From Hirsutella rhossiliensis (lineage: Eukaryota > Ascomycota > Sordariomycetes > Hypocreales > Ophiocordycipitaceae), in contig NW_025408683.1 in NCBI RefSeq assembly GCF_020360975.1, positions 682,001 through 746,000 on the forward strand: a DNA stretch of 64,000 nt, read 5' to 3'. Below the pieces are notes generated by a model. That model did not search any database, was not told where the DNA came from, and saw only the letters and a program-made list of their open reading frames with translations. Below are positions 22,479-35,294 of the stretch, piece after piece. The translations under genes were made by a program, and so were the position numbers. The stretch's first letter is position 1; each line of letters opens with the position of its first letter.

Positions 22479-24093
22479 AGCGAGGTCTCGCGACGCCTGG
22501 AGCTGTTGAGTCTCTTCCGGTCCTAGCTGCGCTGCTGAAGAAGGCACCCGCGAGGAGACGGAGACTTGGGTCTTGTCTAATGCGAGATGGGCTGCACTGG
22601 CGCAAGGGAGGAGTCGAAGCGTATGAGATGTGTCTTTGTTGTATAACTGACTGGGCTGTACTTTTTAGTGCCGAGCACGGTGGCATCGGCAGGCGCTTGC
22701 ACGGAACAGCAGAGGGCAAGGGTTTTGTCGCAACGATGATGAACTCATCCAGGGTTTGTGTGGCAGTGAGCGTGGACGGACGGCGACACGAGGGCATTCT
22801 CGTCTGAGTCGGGCCTATGTACCTTTAACAGTAGACTGCAGAGAATCAATTGGGGAAAGCCGAGTCATGCACGACGTTATGCAGGAGCCGCCAACGTCTC
22901 TGCTGCCAGTCGGTTTGCCCTGCGTTGTTGGCGGGAGAATGCTTTGGTGGCCGAGGGTTTCTGCCTGTTGGTCTACGGAGAGGCCGAGGGGGAAAAGTCG
23001 AGACGTCTGAGCGGAGCAGTGGTTCGCGGTGCTATGACCCTCGTTGTTGCCGGCACACGATGCATGAGACTCTCTTGACGGGTGCTTGGCCGGATCAACG
23101 GGGCCCTCGAGTGCTGTTGGTGACTCTTCTGCTGCCCTGTATGTCCCAAATGCCATCCCAACTCCGTCTCCACTTGGGTTACCCACATAATCAGGTATGC
23201 AGGTTCGTGCTCTTTACTTATTACTTCTTTCATGGTCGGATCGGAAGCGCTAAGCCGCAACCCACTCGAAGATAACGAGAGGCTCTTCCGCCCTTCTAGG
23301 CTTGAAGTTCCACTGGTTCATCGTCATTCACTTCCGCGTGCAGGCACCAATCGACCACGCCACGAAGCAGCGTAGCGCAGTAGCAGGTTGGTGACGCCCA
23401 GCTTCTCGCTACGGATGAGAGTCAGTCTGTCCGGACGGTTGAGCGAGCACATGGCAACCTGTTTCAGGCGGGGTCTGGCACTCGGCCTCTTTTTTTACGT
23501 CGTCTTCTTTATTACTTACTCTTGTTTGAGCCGGGCGCTTTGCATGCCTTCTCTGTCAAACCACCATTATAGCGCTCCAGCACAGTAAAGATAGGCCGTT
23601 TTACCGGGCAACCCGCCTGGACGAGCCCCCTACACGCCCGCCAACACTGTGCCCGCCCCTCTAACCTGGTCCAGCGCTCGCTCCGCTTACCCCCTCTCCC
23701 CTCACCCCTCCCCGCCCCTCCCCTCCAATCCGTCCTCCCGCTCTTCCCTCCTCCCTTGAACACGACGACAGCAACAGCAACAGGAACAGCACACCTGGCC
23801 GCCAGCTGCTAGAGGCACCACTCACGGGGGCGAATGCGTGCGATCCACGCGGATGACAGCAGCGCGCCGCCGCCGCCCCGGAGATGCGACGACCATCTCT
23901 ACTCGACGACGAGCTGCTTCTCCCCCCCACCGCCGCCAGCGCCGCCGCCGCCGTCGTCACCACTTGATCCTCATCGACCTCTGCCCATCGCCTCCCTCGC
24001 CAAATCCGCCCTTGGCCCTCCTGCGCGCGCGCGCCGCGCCGTGAAGCCTCCGCACCGCCAGCGAGTGCCGACGACCCTCGACGCCACTCAGCG
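22479..24093. other. Intergenic region upstream of the SepH-type kinase
   Basis: These 1.6 kb contain the 3' UTR of the preceding gene and the kinase promoter. From about 23600 to 24090 the sequence is extremely C-rich with long pyrimidine and CGCCGCC runs, typical of a strong fungal leader. No coding sequence was supported. Confidence 0.6.
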
Positions 24094-27000
24094 ATGCCGC
24101 CCGGCCGCCAGTATCACGCAAACAATGGCCCAGCCGCCGCCGTCGTGGCCTCGCGGGAAAGGGTCGCCGCCATGCCTGGTACCCCGTCTCGCAAGGAGAG
24201 GCAGCGCGAGAGCTCGGCGCTGCAGGATCCCGGGCTGAAGGATTATGTGCGTACACGCTCCCCAATCCGGCCCCCCCCTTACTGCTTGTGCCTGGATCTG
24301 TGCTCGGCCTCCCCCCCCCAAGTATTCCCGCATACGGTGGCGGCAAGCAGGCGCAGAGTGCTGACCCGACTCCACGCTTTTGCAGCGGTTGGGCGAGTGT
24401 CTCGGCAAGGGCGCCTTTGGGTCCGTGTACAAGGCTTTCAACTGGAGCACTGGCGAGGCCGTGGCCGTCAAGCAGATCAAGCTGGCCGATCTGCCCAAGA
24501 GCGAGCTGCGCATGATAGAGGTAAGCTGGGCAGACGGTCCAACGGGGTGCCCTCGCAAGATGCTGACATCCCTCATAGAGTGAAATCGACCTTCTCAAGA
24601 ATCTTCTGGTGAGGAGCCCCGGATCAAACACTCCTCTGCGCAGACCTGGCCACACTGACTTGGGAAATCCAGCACGACAACATTGTCAAGTACATTGGTT
24701 TCGTCAAGTCTGTCGACTGTCTCAACATCATTCTCGAGTACGTCCTTGCTTGTCCCACCCCGCGCGCGCGAAGGCTCACACCTCTCAGGTACTGCGAGAA
24801 TGGTTCCCTTCACTCGATACTAAAGGCCTACGGCAAGTTTCCCGAGAACCTCGTCGGAGTCTACATGACCCAAGTCCTCCAGGGCCTGCACTATCTCCAC
24901 GACCAGGGCGTCATACACCGCGACATCAAGGGCGCAAACATCCTCACCACAAAGGATGGCACCGTCAAACTTGCTGACTTTGGCGTCTCGACGAGCACCC
25001 TGGCGGGCGGCCAGGACAAGGAGGCACAAGTTGTCGGCACCCCCTACTGGATGGCCCCCGAAATCATCCAGCTCTCCGGCGCCAGCTCTGCCTCGGACAT
25101 ATGGAGCGTGGGCTGCACCGTCATTGAGCTGCTGCAGGGCAAGCCGCCCTATCACAACCTGGCGGCCATGCCTGCCCTGTTCGCCATTGTCAACGATGAC
25201 CATCCTCCTCTGCCCGAGGGCATTTCTGCTGTATGCGCCCGTCCCCGTCCCCGACCCATGAGCACTCTCTGACAGGAGCTACGCAGGCCGCGAGGGACTT
25301 TCTCATGCAATGCTTCCAAAAAGACCCCAACCTGAGAGTCTCCGCGCGAAAGCTGTTGCGTCACGCCTGGATAGCTGGCTCCCGTCGAGCCAAGGCGCCC
25401 GTCTCGAAGGCACCGGCCAACTTCAACCAGGCCGTTGAGGAGGTCAAGCAATGGAACAAGGCTCTCAACTCCGACTCAGCCCTCCGCTCATCCACTGGGT
25501 CAGACATCACAGGGCCCTCGTCCCGCTTCACCAGCGGAACCCCCGCCAAGGGCCCGTTGACGCTCGCCAAGCCCAGGCCGGGTGCAGAGGCGTTTAGGTC
25601 TCCTGAATTGAACGGTACGTTGTGGAACCCGTGAACTTTGGGGACTCCGGCTCGGTCCAAGGTCCCTTGAGCGGAGGCTGACTGTTACCGCGCGTAGATG
25701 ACGACAACTGGGATGACGACTTTGCGACCACCATCTCCCTCAGCGCGTTGCAACTACCGCGTCTCAAGCCCCAGGACAACTTTGGTGGTCTCCTCTCCAG
25801 TGAAAAGCTCAAAGCCTTCGCGTCGACAACGGACTCGAGGAGCGACAGTTGCAGTTTCGAAGAATTCGAGGGAGAACTGTTGACCATCAAGGGGCCCAGT
25901 GCTCGCTCTCGTGATTTCGATTCGCAAGAACAAACGATTCGTCCCATTCCCAAGAAGACGGCGGCGAAGGCAACGGATGCCCCGAGGCCCCCACAAAGTG
26001 CCGAGTCGAGTTTTGGGAGCTTGGCACCGGCTGCCTCCTCTGCAGCTGGCAGTGTTGGTCCTGGCTCCTGGGCCGCGCCGAGGTCTCCGTCCAAGTCGCA
26101 TCTCGGGAGCAAGTTTGAGCTTCCTCCGCGACTCGACGTGGTGTATCGCGAGCAGGGCGTCGAGGACTATTCAGACTTGTTCGCCGACAATGACAGCGTA
26201 TTCGACCACAGAGTCAACCAGGCTGTGAAAAAGGTACGTCACGTGGGCGCGGTTGGCTTCGAGAGAGACATCGTTTGCTGACGTGCTGTCCAGGGTGCTC
26301 GAGCGACTGATGCTCCGCAGCTGTTCCATCCATCCGACCTCACCAGCCTGCCCAGATCAATGCAAGATCCCGAGGGCAGCATACGAAAGAAGAAGACTCA
26401 GCCGAGACCGTCTGTCCTTCCTGACCGCCCTATGCGGCGCACCCGCTCGTCCATTGAGATTCAAAAGTTCGCCGAGGACGACGACGAGGACTTCTCAGAC
26501 GTATTTGGGACCTCTGAGTCTCTGGGCGAAAAGGAGGAGAGCGAACGCGGCTCCGAGGATGGCGGGCTGATGCTCCTGTCCAAGATTTCCAACAACTCGT
26601 GGCTCGGCGACGAGGAAGACGAGTACGACCCGTTCGCATTGATGGACCCTGGCTGGGACGAGATGGACTTGGAGGCCAACATCGCCAGAGACCGGCATGC
26701 CCGGCTGGCGGAGAGAGTGGAGGCTCTCGTAGGCTCGTTGAAGATGACAGAGGGCGAGGACATACTATCCGAGCTCTCGGAAGACTTGGTGAGCGAAGGC
26801 CCGACTCCAACACACGTGTACTCGCCGCTCTAACCTTTTCCTCTTCCCCATCCAGCTTGCCTTGCTCTGGGAGAACAAGGAGGTGAAGAATCTCGTCATC
26901 AGCGCTCATGGGCTGCTGCCCATCCTCGAGATCCTCGAGCCTTGCACAGTCAAGAGCAGGCAGTACATGATTCTGCAATTCCTCAAAGTGGTCAACGCGG

Positions 27001-28994
27001 TATGTGCTGAGTCTCTGTCTTCGCTCGCCAAGCTGCTCTAACCTGCCGTGCCACAGATCATCCTCGACGACGTGGAGATCCAGGAAAATCTTTGCTTCGT
27101 GGGCGGCATCCCCATTATCACCAAGTTTGCCGCCCGTCAATATTCCAACGAGATCAGGCTCGAGGCCGCGGCGTTTGTCCGGCAGATGTACCAAACCTCG
27201 ACGTTGACGCTCCAAATGTTTGTGTCGGCTGGTGGCCTGAACGTACTGGTCGAGTTCCTTGACGAAGACTACGACAGCGCTCGAGACCTGGTTCTCATCG
27301 GCGTCAACGGCATTTGGAACGTCTTTGAGCTGCAGGGTCCGACGCCTAAAAACGACTTTTGCAGGATTTTCTCGCGCAGCAAGATTCTGTACCCCCTGGC
27401 ACTCGTCCTGCACCGAGTCTTGGACGAGGAGGGTGAGGACGAGCTGGACGAGCTCATAGAAGGCCGCATCGTCAACATCTTTCATCTCTTCAGCCAGGCG
27501 GAGAACTACGTCAAGGAGGTGGTGGCGGATCGGCAGGTGCTCAAGAGCGTCCTCAAGGACCTGCGGCGGATGACGCCCCTGCATCAGATCACGATGCTCA
27601 AGTTCATCAAGAACCTGTCGATGCTGTCGACGACCATCGAGTCGCTGCACTCGGCCGACGCCATCGAGTTTCTCATCGACCTGCTCAGCTACGGCATGAA
27701 GAGGGGCCAGACACACATTCGCGAAATTTCGAACCAGGTCCTCAACACCCTGTTTAACCTGTGCCGCCTGAGCAAGGAACGGCAAGAGGACGCGGCCGTC
27801 GGGGGCATCATCCCGCTGCTGCTGAGGATCATGAAGACGGACCGCCCGCCCAAGGAGTTTGCGCTGCCGATCTTGTGCGACATGGCGCACTCGGGGTCCA
27901 AGGGGCGGAGATATCTCTGGCAGAACAAGGGGCTCGACTTTTACGTGTCGCTGCTCACCGACCAGTACTGGCAGGTGACGGCGTTGGACGCGATCCTGGT
28001 GTGGCTGCAGGAGGAGACGGCCAACGTTGAGAGCCATCTGGTCGACGGCAGCTTTACTCGGGCCATTGTCAGCTGCTTCGGCACTAACAAACTGAACGCC
28101 TTTGACTCCAATCTACTCGAGCCGCTCCTAAAGCTGCTCCGCCTGAGCCCGTCTGTTGCGGCGTCGCTGGCCAGGCCCGAAATGTTTGCAGGCATCGCTC
28201 AACGGCTGGGCCACAAGAAGGCCGTCGTGCGGCTCAACCTACTCAGGCTTGTCCGGACCATCATGGACGCTTGCGAGCCCGCCGGGATGGGCGCCGGGGA
28301 CGGCTCGCAGACACTTAACAGCGCGCAGGTGCGGTCGCTAATGGACTCGATCCAGACGCTTGCCGAGACGGACTCGGCTGTACTGGTGCGCAACCTGGCG
28401 GCGGAGCTGCTGCGGTCTCATATTGACGGGGCCTCGTCGGCCCCGGCGGCACACATGATGCGGCACGACGGGTCATCGTCGTCGTCGCAGATGAGCAGCT
28501 CCGCGTCCTCGTTCAGGATGAGGCGGAACAACAGCTACACGCCGCCGGCCTTGCAGACGTCCCTCTCGGTGCCGCAGACGCCAACATCGCGGAGTAGGCA
28601 GGGCCTTTCCGGGGGCAGCGCGTACATCGAAGTCGCCGCCAGCCCGCGACGCGCCGCAGCCCTCGAGCGGGAAGGCATCGTCTACCGTCCTCGCAGCCGC
28701 GACGGACCAACCGGTCTCCCGCGACGTGTGAGTGGCGACGCGAGTTCGGTCGGCAGCGGCGGCGGCGTCAAGAGTCGTCTCCCACGCACGTCTCTCGCTC
28801 CGGGCATGGCGGGGCGGAGCGCCGGTGCCGGCGCAAGAGGCGAGGCCGCGCCGCCGGTGGTGGTGCGCAGCGAGAGCAGCACGAGCAACAAGGAGAACGG
28901 CGGGAGGAGGACGCCGCGCGAGGGCAGCGGGGGCGCGACGGCCGGCCCGGGCGCGAAGCGGCGGACCAGAACCCCAGCCGACGCCAAGTCGTGA
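24094..28994 (+). CDS. sepH: Septation initiation network kinase SepH / Cdc7 (STE-type)
   Basis: Ten exons (24094-24246, 24386-24520, 24579-24608, 24673-24737, 24789-25230, 25287-25614, 25698-26233, 26294-26788, 26856-26999, 27057-28994) give 1421 residues. The kinase domain covers about 52-310: glycine loop [10 protein letters not shown] (57-66), catalytic Lys80, HRD (171-173), DFG (191-193), GTPYWMAPE. The kinase is followed by an acidic disordered linker with DDNWDDDF and [12 protein letters not shown] motifs, then a long helical repeat region (from [14 protein letters not shown]) of armadillo-like character, and a Ser/Arg-rich tail. This matches A. nidulans SepH and S. pombe Cdc7, which act at the spindle pole downstream of the Spg1 GTPase to trigger septum formation. 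Size and order are normal. All key kinase residues are present. Confidence 0.95.
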
Positions 28995-30424
28995 CCTGTG
29001 AAGGGTCAAGATGTCGAGAGGCAGGGACGCGGGTGGACGCACGCAAGGCATCCCACTCCCCCGACGGGCGGAAAACAGGACCCCGGCTCTTGCCTGCTCC
29101 ATGCTCCCTGCCTGCACTTCGGCGCGTCTTGCGTGTACAACCACCATGCAGTCCTTTTCCCCCGTCTTTTTCTTTTTCGCGCTTGGCTTTTCCCTCTTGC
29201 TCCCGTCCGTGACACCCCCTTCGTCTTCTCTTTTCCCTTTTTTGAACCCTGCGCTCAGCGAACATGCGGCCGCGGGCGGGAATCATGGATGTGTTGTAGG
29301 GATATGGATACATGCATGTTCTGGGCGCGCAGCGGGGATTGGGCGGGTTCACAAAAATAGCAAGGGCACAATGGGGCCTTCGTGGTGGTGAGGGTATAGT
29401 AAAAGGGGCATGCGGCCGGGGAGGCTGGGGTGGGAGGAGGGCAGTCAAGCGAGAGGCTGACTACCTATATAACAAGGAGAAACTCTCCGACCTTTTCCCT
29501 CGCCAGTCTCGCTTTCATCGTGCTTGGTGGCCGTGTCACGTAGCCCGAGGTCTCTCTCCTTGACTACCTGGGTAGAAGACCCTCTCGCTTAGCCCAATCT
29601 TGCTTCGATTCCCGCGTCTCGTGATGCGTAGGCTCTTCCAACACGCATCGCAGCCGTAGATACGCATGGCCGCACACAAGATACACTCGTCAGAGCAGTC
29701 GCAGAGAGTAGTACCCTTTTGGTTGGCAAACAATTTGTATTGTGCCCTATGTTAAGAATACCGGCCGCCGCGTCCATCTTGACCGCCATGGCCCCGGGCC
29801 CTACATCCTCGGCGCGCAGCCTCCCATCATGATACCCACCGTGCCCCGTCGGCAAGATGCGGCCGCGTTGCCACACAAACCGGCCGGGGTGAGCCCTCGC
29901 AACGAGACGTAAGCAACGAGTACCCGGTGGTGCATAAAGAACGTGGTCCCTCCAGGAAGAAGCCTTCGTACAAGCGCTGCCTGCCGATTAAGTTCCCCTT
30001 TGCGGGACAACACACGCCAGACCCAGTGTCTCCATTTTCTTAATCCGTTTCCTCCAGTGGAACATTCAGTCCTGTCTCCCATCCGCTAGCCATCAGCTGC
30101 ACTCTCCCATTCTCTGGGCAGCAAGGGAAGACAAGAAGCGAATACATTTCGGGGCATGCCCCGTGGGGTTCGCGGTGCCTATTAAAAGATGTTTCAAGGA
30201 AAGACGAAGAAAGCTTTTCAGCCTTCACAATTCAACACCTCGTGGATCGGTCGTAGTCGCAATGCAAGAGAACGGCACCCTCCGATCGAATCCAAGAACC
30301 AGAAACCGTGTCGATGGCCAAATCTACCAGTTTGCGCAATCGTGCCGGGAAGATGCGGTCGCGTCAAGTCGTAACGACTAGGAAGAGAATAAAGCGTGAA
30401 AATTTGAAGAGCGAAGACGAGGGA
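28995..30424. other. Convergent 3' intergenic region, sepH / Q-rich gene
   Basis: Two genes converge on this 1.4-kb stretch, so both 3' UTRs fall here. T-rich runs at 29155-29250 follow the kinase stop. Short frames on both strands lack any domain or credible start context. Confidence 0.6.
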
Positions 30425-32101
30425 TTAAGCCGACGGGGAGGCCCTGCGCTTCTCGACGCTTGTAAGAACAAGCCGCGAAGACTTGCGCTGGTTGTCCGCG
30501 CCACCCTGTGCCTTGGATGCTCGCAGAGCACCATTCTTGAAGACGGCGGCGAAGGAGTCGTCAACGGCAGAAGCGCTCCTAGCATTGCCCAGGCTGTCGA
30601 CGCCGGTGCGAGCCTTTTGCCGCGAGCTAGGTCGATCGGAGCCGATGGCGCCCCAGGTACGCCTGACGGGCGTGCGCGAGGTGCCACACTCCAACTCGCC
30701 GGCCAATATGCCCGAGCCACTATGCCCCGAGTCTGATTCGTTGTCGGTGATTGGCGTTGCCAAATCCTCGGCCATCTCGGAAGTCGGGCTCATGCTACCG
30801 GTCGAACTGCCAGCTCCCTTGCGCCGCTCCAAGCCAGCCCGGACGAGGTTGTGCACGGCAGATCGTCGGGTCCGGGTAGCAAAATTCTTGCTACCCTCGT
30901 GTTTGGCGGTCGGCTTCGATTTGAGTTCATCCAAGGACGGAGGACCGCGTGGCTGGCGAATCGGATGCTCGCCCGCACGAGCCTGGCCGGGACCATAGCC
31001 TCCAGTAAGGGGGGTGAGCGGAAAGGATGCCGTCTTGGGGCCTGCCGATCTCGGGGTGTCCAAGCCAAAGTCGCCTGGGTTGCCGGGCACCAAGGAAGAC
31101 GTTTTCTTGTGGCCGCGACGGAAGGCATTGGCAGAAGGCGGCGGCAGCGGGGTCACGTCCACGGGAGAGTCATAGCGTCTCGGCGGCGAAGTGTTTCGGT
31201 GCCCTGGCGTCGATAGCTTGTTCTCGGGCGGCGGCGACACCTGCACACGTGGCGCATGCTGCTGCTGCTGCTGGAGGCTGCTGAATCCGGGCGACATGGG
31301 CTGCTCGGCGTACCCCGGGCTCATGGGGGTTGCGGCGGGCGTGTCGACATAGTACTGGCCGGTGACGGGGCTATAATATACCTGCTGACCCTGCCCCATG
31401 GCGGCCTGGACACCAAGCTGCTGCTGCAGGTTCCGCAGTTGCTGCTGCTGCTCGAAGATGGCCATTTGCTGCTGGGTGAGCTGCGGATTGTTCAGGTTGA
31501 GCTGCTGGAACTGCTGCGCGGCGGCCTGGACGCTCCTAAGCTGCTGTTGCAGACGCTGCTGCTGCTGAGCCAGGTACATGTTTGTGGCGACGAGTTGGGC
31601 ATAGAGGTTAGGATCCATGTGTTCCTGGGATTGCTCGTCCATGGCAATCTCAGGCGGGGCGAGGACTTGGTCGACAGTGTACTGCTGGTGACTCATCATG
31701 CCTTGGTAGCCGGTTTGCTGTTGGACAGCGTACTGAGGATAGGCCGTCTGGGCGGCGTGGCGGAAGATGTTATCTTGGCCGTAGCCGTGAAGGTTGGCAG
31801 CCATGCTGCTCCTGGCATATTGCTGCGCAGACATGGCCGAAGTGGGCGACGCGGGACCCCCGTTGAAGGACGGGGTACTGGCAGACTTGGGTGCCGTCCT
31901 CAAGCCCGCCAGCAGGTGAGATCGACTCGTGCGAGGGGTGGCGATGCCGCCCTCCTTGTTGCTGCTCTGCTTAATGGCGTCAAACGACAGGGGCTTGATG
32001 TTCTGGCTCCCCCGACGCGTGGCCAAGTTGCCGGGCATGGCCATGCCGTTGGGCGGGGGGAAGTTGCTGGAGGGCATCTGAGCGAGGCCGCCTGCGTCCA
32101 T
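30425..32101 (-). CDS. Glutamine-rich, low-complexity conserved fungal protein
   Basis: A single exon gives 558 residues. The N-terminus (GNLATRRGSQNIKPLSFDAIKQ) and basic phospho-type motifs (RRGSQ, FRRGHKKTSS, ATRTRRSAVHNLVRAGLERR) look conserved, while residues about 120-290 are dominated by Gln with Asn, Tyr and Met (QQQQRLQQQL, QQQMAIFEQQQQL, GQGQQVYYSPVTGQYYVD). C-terminal parts are Ser/Pro/Thr-rich. There is no signal peptide or membrane helix. The composition resembles prion-like, condensate-forming fungal RNA-binding or signalling proteins, but no RRM, PUF or other domain is seen, so the function is unknown. RRxS and RRGS sites suggest phosphorylation by PKA/AGC kinases (inference). 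Confidence 0.82.
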   Translation of the reverse strand: MDAGGLAQMPSSNFPPPNGMAMPGNLATRRGSQNIKPLSFDAIKQSSNKEGGIATPRTSRSHLLAGLRTAPKSASTPSFNGGPASPTSAMSAQQYARSSMAANLHGYGQDNIFRHAAQTAYPQYAVQQQTGYQGMMSHQQYTVDQVLAPPEIAMDEQSQEHMDPNLYAQLVATNMYLAQQQQRLQQQLRSVQAAAQQFQQLNLNNPQLTQQQMAIFEQQQQLRNLQQQLGVQAAMGQGQQVYYSPVTGQYYVDTPAATPMSPGYAEQPMSPGFSSLQQQQQHAPRVQVSPPPENKLSTPGHRNTSPPRRYDSPVDVTPLPPPSANAFRRGHKKTSSLVPGNPGDFGLDTPRSAGPKTASFPLTPLTGGYGPGQARAGEHPIRQPRGPPSLDELKSKPTAKHEGSKNFATRTRRSAVHNLVRAGLERRKGAGSSTGSMSPTSEMAEDLATPITDNESDSGHSGSGILAGELECGTSRTPVRRTWGAIGSDRPSSRQKARTGVDSLGNARSASAVDDSFAAVFKNGALRASKAQGGADNQRKSSRLVLTSVEKRRASPSA

Positions 32102-33155
32102 GGCTCAGATTGGAAGGAGAAGGAGGATGGAAGGATGACGGGTGGCCGAGGGGCGCGGTCGAGAAGAAGAAGAGGATGGGGTATTAAAAGCTGGAATGCG
32201 TCCAAGATGCGGATGAGATGCTGCGATTAACACGAGTGGAAGAAGAGATGGGGCCCAGTGGAAAGATGCTGATGATGGCGAACTCGGCACACAAGAAACA
32301 ATGCCCAGGAAGTCTTTATACGCGAGACGGTGCGCCGGTCGTCAAGAAAAGCCGAAGAAAGGGGCGGCAAGCCAAGGGTAAGATGGACTGTAGAAAAGAG
32401 GAGTCTCCGAGATGCTTGAGCACGGAGAGTAACGTAAATTAAAAGTGGTCGATGTGTGCGATGGAGCGAGATCAAGGAGGATGGAGGCTGCGCAAACAAC
32501 GGCGGACGATGCAGGAAGCAGCGATGCTCCCACGGCGGAAAGGAGGAGAGGGACAGAGGGTCGAGGAACGAGGGAGAGGTTGGCTGCAGTAGCGACGAGT
32601 CAGCGCACAGGGATGACTAAGTCGCGATGCCCTGGGCAGGCGGGTCACGCGATGGTGAGGGCGAAGCGCGAAATGTGTAAAAAAAAAAAGGGGTGGAAGA
32701 ACTCACACAGCTTGCTGACCAGGCTTCACACGACGTGAAATGAGGGCCTTGATCCAGGCAATGCCCCGAGCTTGCAGTCTTGACTGGGCGGCGATGGGTG
32801 CGAAATGGCTGAGTGGCCGGCGATGCGAAAACGCTTGCGTTTGATGGCGAATGCAGGTCTTGACAGTTACACGATCGAAGCCGAAATCATCGACGAGCCG
32901 GATATCCAGAACCTCTCGTTCCCTTCTTTTTTGGAGCTTCCTCCTCGTGCGCGTGTATTTTTTGTCGGGTTTCTTCTCTTCTTTTCCTGTTCTGCTCCCC
33001 TCCTTTTTGCATTCGAACTCCAACCAGGATTGTAGAGATCAGTCTTGCGGGGTGAAGAAGCGATGCGACGACGATGATAACGACCTGCGAACCGAGGCGG
33101 ACAGAAGGAATGGGAAACCGACGACGAGGGAATGGTGGGGGGGGGAGGGGGGATG

Positions 33156-33312
33156 TGTCAAGGAGAGAGAAGGGAGAGAGAGAGAGAGAGAAAGAAAAGA
33201 GAGAAAGAAGGCGGTGTGTATGGATATGGCCAGGAACCGGGTGGAGGAGGGTGGACAGAGTGAAAGAGAGAGGGAGAGGGAGAGAATAAAAGGAAGAAGG
33301 AAAAAATAGGAC
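33156..33312. repeat. Polypurine GA-rich tract
   Basis: Long purine runs (GAGAGAGAGA, GAAAGAAAAG and similar) lie on the plus strand with a small interruption near 33213-33235. In the sense of the leftward Q-rich gene this is a CT-tract about 1.05-1.2 kb before its start codon, the usual composition of a fungal promoter or long leader. Confidence 0.8.
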
Positions 33313-35245
33313 TAAAAAAAAGCGGCCAGTGACGGACGGGGATGCCAGTGAGTGAGAGGAGAGAGAATTGGAGACGGGAGGGTCCCTGGGAGTGGACGGA
33401 GACCCTCGAAACCTCTCGTCCCATGCGTTGTTTTTAGCGGGCACCAGAAGGCGCATAAAGGCGCTCCAATAGCTGCAGTGGAGAGAGGGGTGGGCGAGGC
33501 AAGGAGTGGGCGGGGCCCGGCACCAGCAGCCAATCAGGCGTCTGCGGGCCACGCTCTGGCGTGTCCAGTGGCAGTGGGAACAAGAGTCACGGGAGGCGCT
33601 GAAGAAGGGGGGCGATTATCAGGGGGATTGTACTGTCTGAGGGGAAAACGCAGCGGCTCCGGTCGTCCAGGTACTTGAAGTCTGTTACAACGGCCCCCTG
33701 CCTGGCACTACCAAACCTTGCCCGCCCAAGGTATAATAACTCCGTATCACGCCTAATTATGAGCACCGACCTGATGACTGTGCCGCTTGTTTTGCGGCTC
33801 GTCGACTCGATAAGGGGGGAAAAGGAGACATGACGCATGTTGCCCGTCTTGTTCAATCGCCGTTGCACGTGGTGAGATGCCGCAGTTGCCCCTGGCTTGT
33901 AATTGCGTACTGTACAGCGGTCGACTCGTGGGCATAACAGCTTGGGGCATTACGTCGTGCCTCTGTGTGCTGTGCGTGCAATGCGTGCAAAGGCGACGGT
34001 CTCGACTCCTCCACCTGTCACAATGGACGCCCGTCTCCTTGCCGCGGTGGTGGAGACCCATTGTAGTGCACAATACATAAGGGTACTAAAGGCTCTAATG
34101 CACTGGAACAGGCCGGAATTCTTGGTGCGGGATTGATAAGAATGTTCGGCCACCGTGGGAGGAGGCAAAAGGGGAAACGAGCCAATGACAACGCGCCGGT
34201 CCGAGCTGTGACACGCACAGACCACGCGCGCGACCAGCGCGCCAAGTTGTGCGTCATCAGCTTATGCACCTGCGTTGTGCATGCTTATGTACCTACCTAT
34301 GTATGTACTGTGTGTATATATGTAGGTACTGTGTACAAGCTGCACACCTCAGCCCGTGCTACGGAACAGAGGACATCTGGACACCGAGATACTGTACTGA
34401 ACTGTACAAGGCACATACGGTACGGGGGTCTTTGCCTGGCCACCCCGCATTACTAGTAGCATCATGCGCTCAGCAGGTAACTTACTAGTGCAATGTACAG
34501 AAACAACTCGCTCTACCTACAGCACCCAGACTGCACGAGATAGGAGAGAGAGAGGAAGCAACGACAAGCGACAGATCTCCAGGTACGTACCTGCCCAAAG
34601 CCCTTTTCTCTCTTTCCTGTCCATCATCCCGTCTCCTCGACCTCTTCTGCGGAGAGCCGCTGTTTCAAGTCAATCTCCCAAGTCATGACACCACTGGACC
34701 CTCCAGCAGGCGCCTCCATGCGCTTTATGCGTCTGGAATTCCTCGCCATTCTCTCCAGTCTCGAGTAATAGATGGACATCAAACTTGGCCCAGCCTGCAC
34801 CACCGAACCCCTTTTTCCGAGGAGACCCGACGAGATACAGTACAAACAAAGGAGGAGAAGGAAAAAAACACCGAAAGCCACAGCATTCACACATTCCCGG
34901 TTGTCGCCCGTCGTGCGTGTCCGTCTCGGTGCTTCCCTCTGTGGTGGCATGCCGCGCGCGGGGAAGCTTCTCCCAGACTGCCAGACCCCAGACAATCCCC
35001 AGGCAGCTTCTCATGCACGCGTCATCCATTTGCACTCACTCATTTTGCCTGTCGACGTTCTCCGTCTTCGCTTCTCCCGCCCTGTTTCGCCCTTGCTAGT
35101 TAGTGCCAAGCGGTGACTCCAGTAACAGGCCCTAGGATGCCTCGCCAAACGTCGAAAACTCCCCGGGCCCAAAAAAGGAAAAAGAAAACAGTTGTCCGCG
35201 GCTGGCGAGGTGGCAAAAGCCGACGACTGGCTGGGGCTATTTTGG

Positions 35246-35294
35246 ATCAGGGTCAAGGCCAGGGCCAGGGTCAGGGCTGGCCAGGGTCAGGGTC
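35246..35294. repeat. Degenerate GGGTCA/GGGCCA hexamer repeat
   Basis: About eight imperfect copies of a 6-bp unit (agggtc, agggcc, aggtc variants) run in tandem in intergenic DNA. Confidence 0.65.

Noticed and set aside
26430..28037. 535-codon open frame on the minus strand
   Set aside because: It lies wholly opposite sepH exons; strong third-position GC in the kinase frame removes stops on the opposite strand. The translated product has no domain and the sense gene is certain.
31256..32230. 324-codon plus-strand frame rich in Leu
   Set aside because: Leu runs are the reverse complement of the CAG/CAA glutamine codons of the Q-rich gene.
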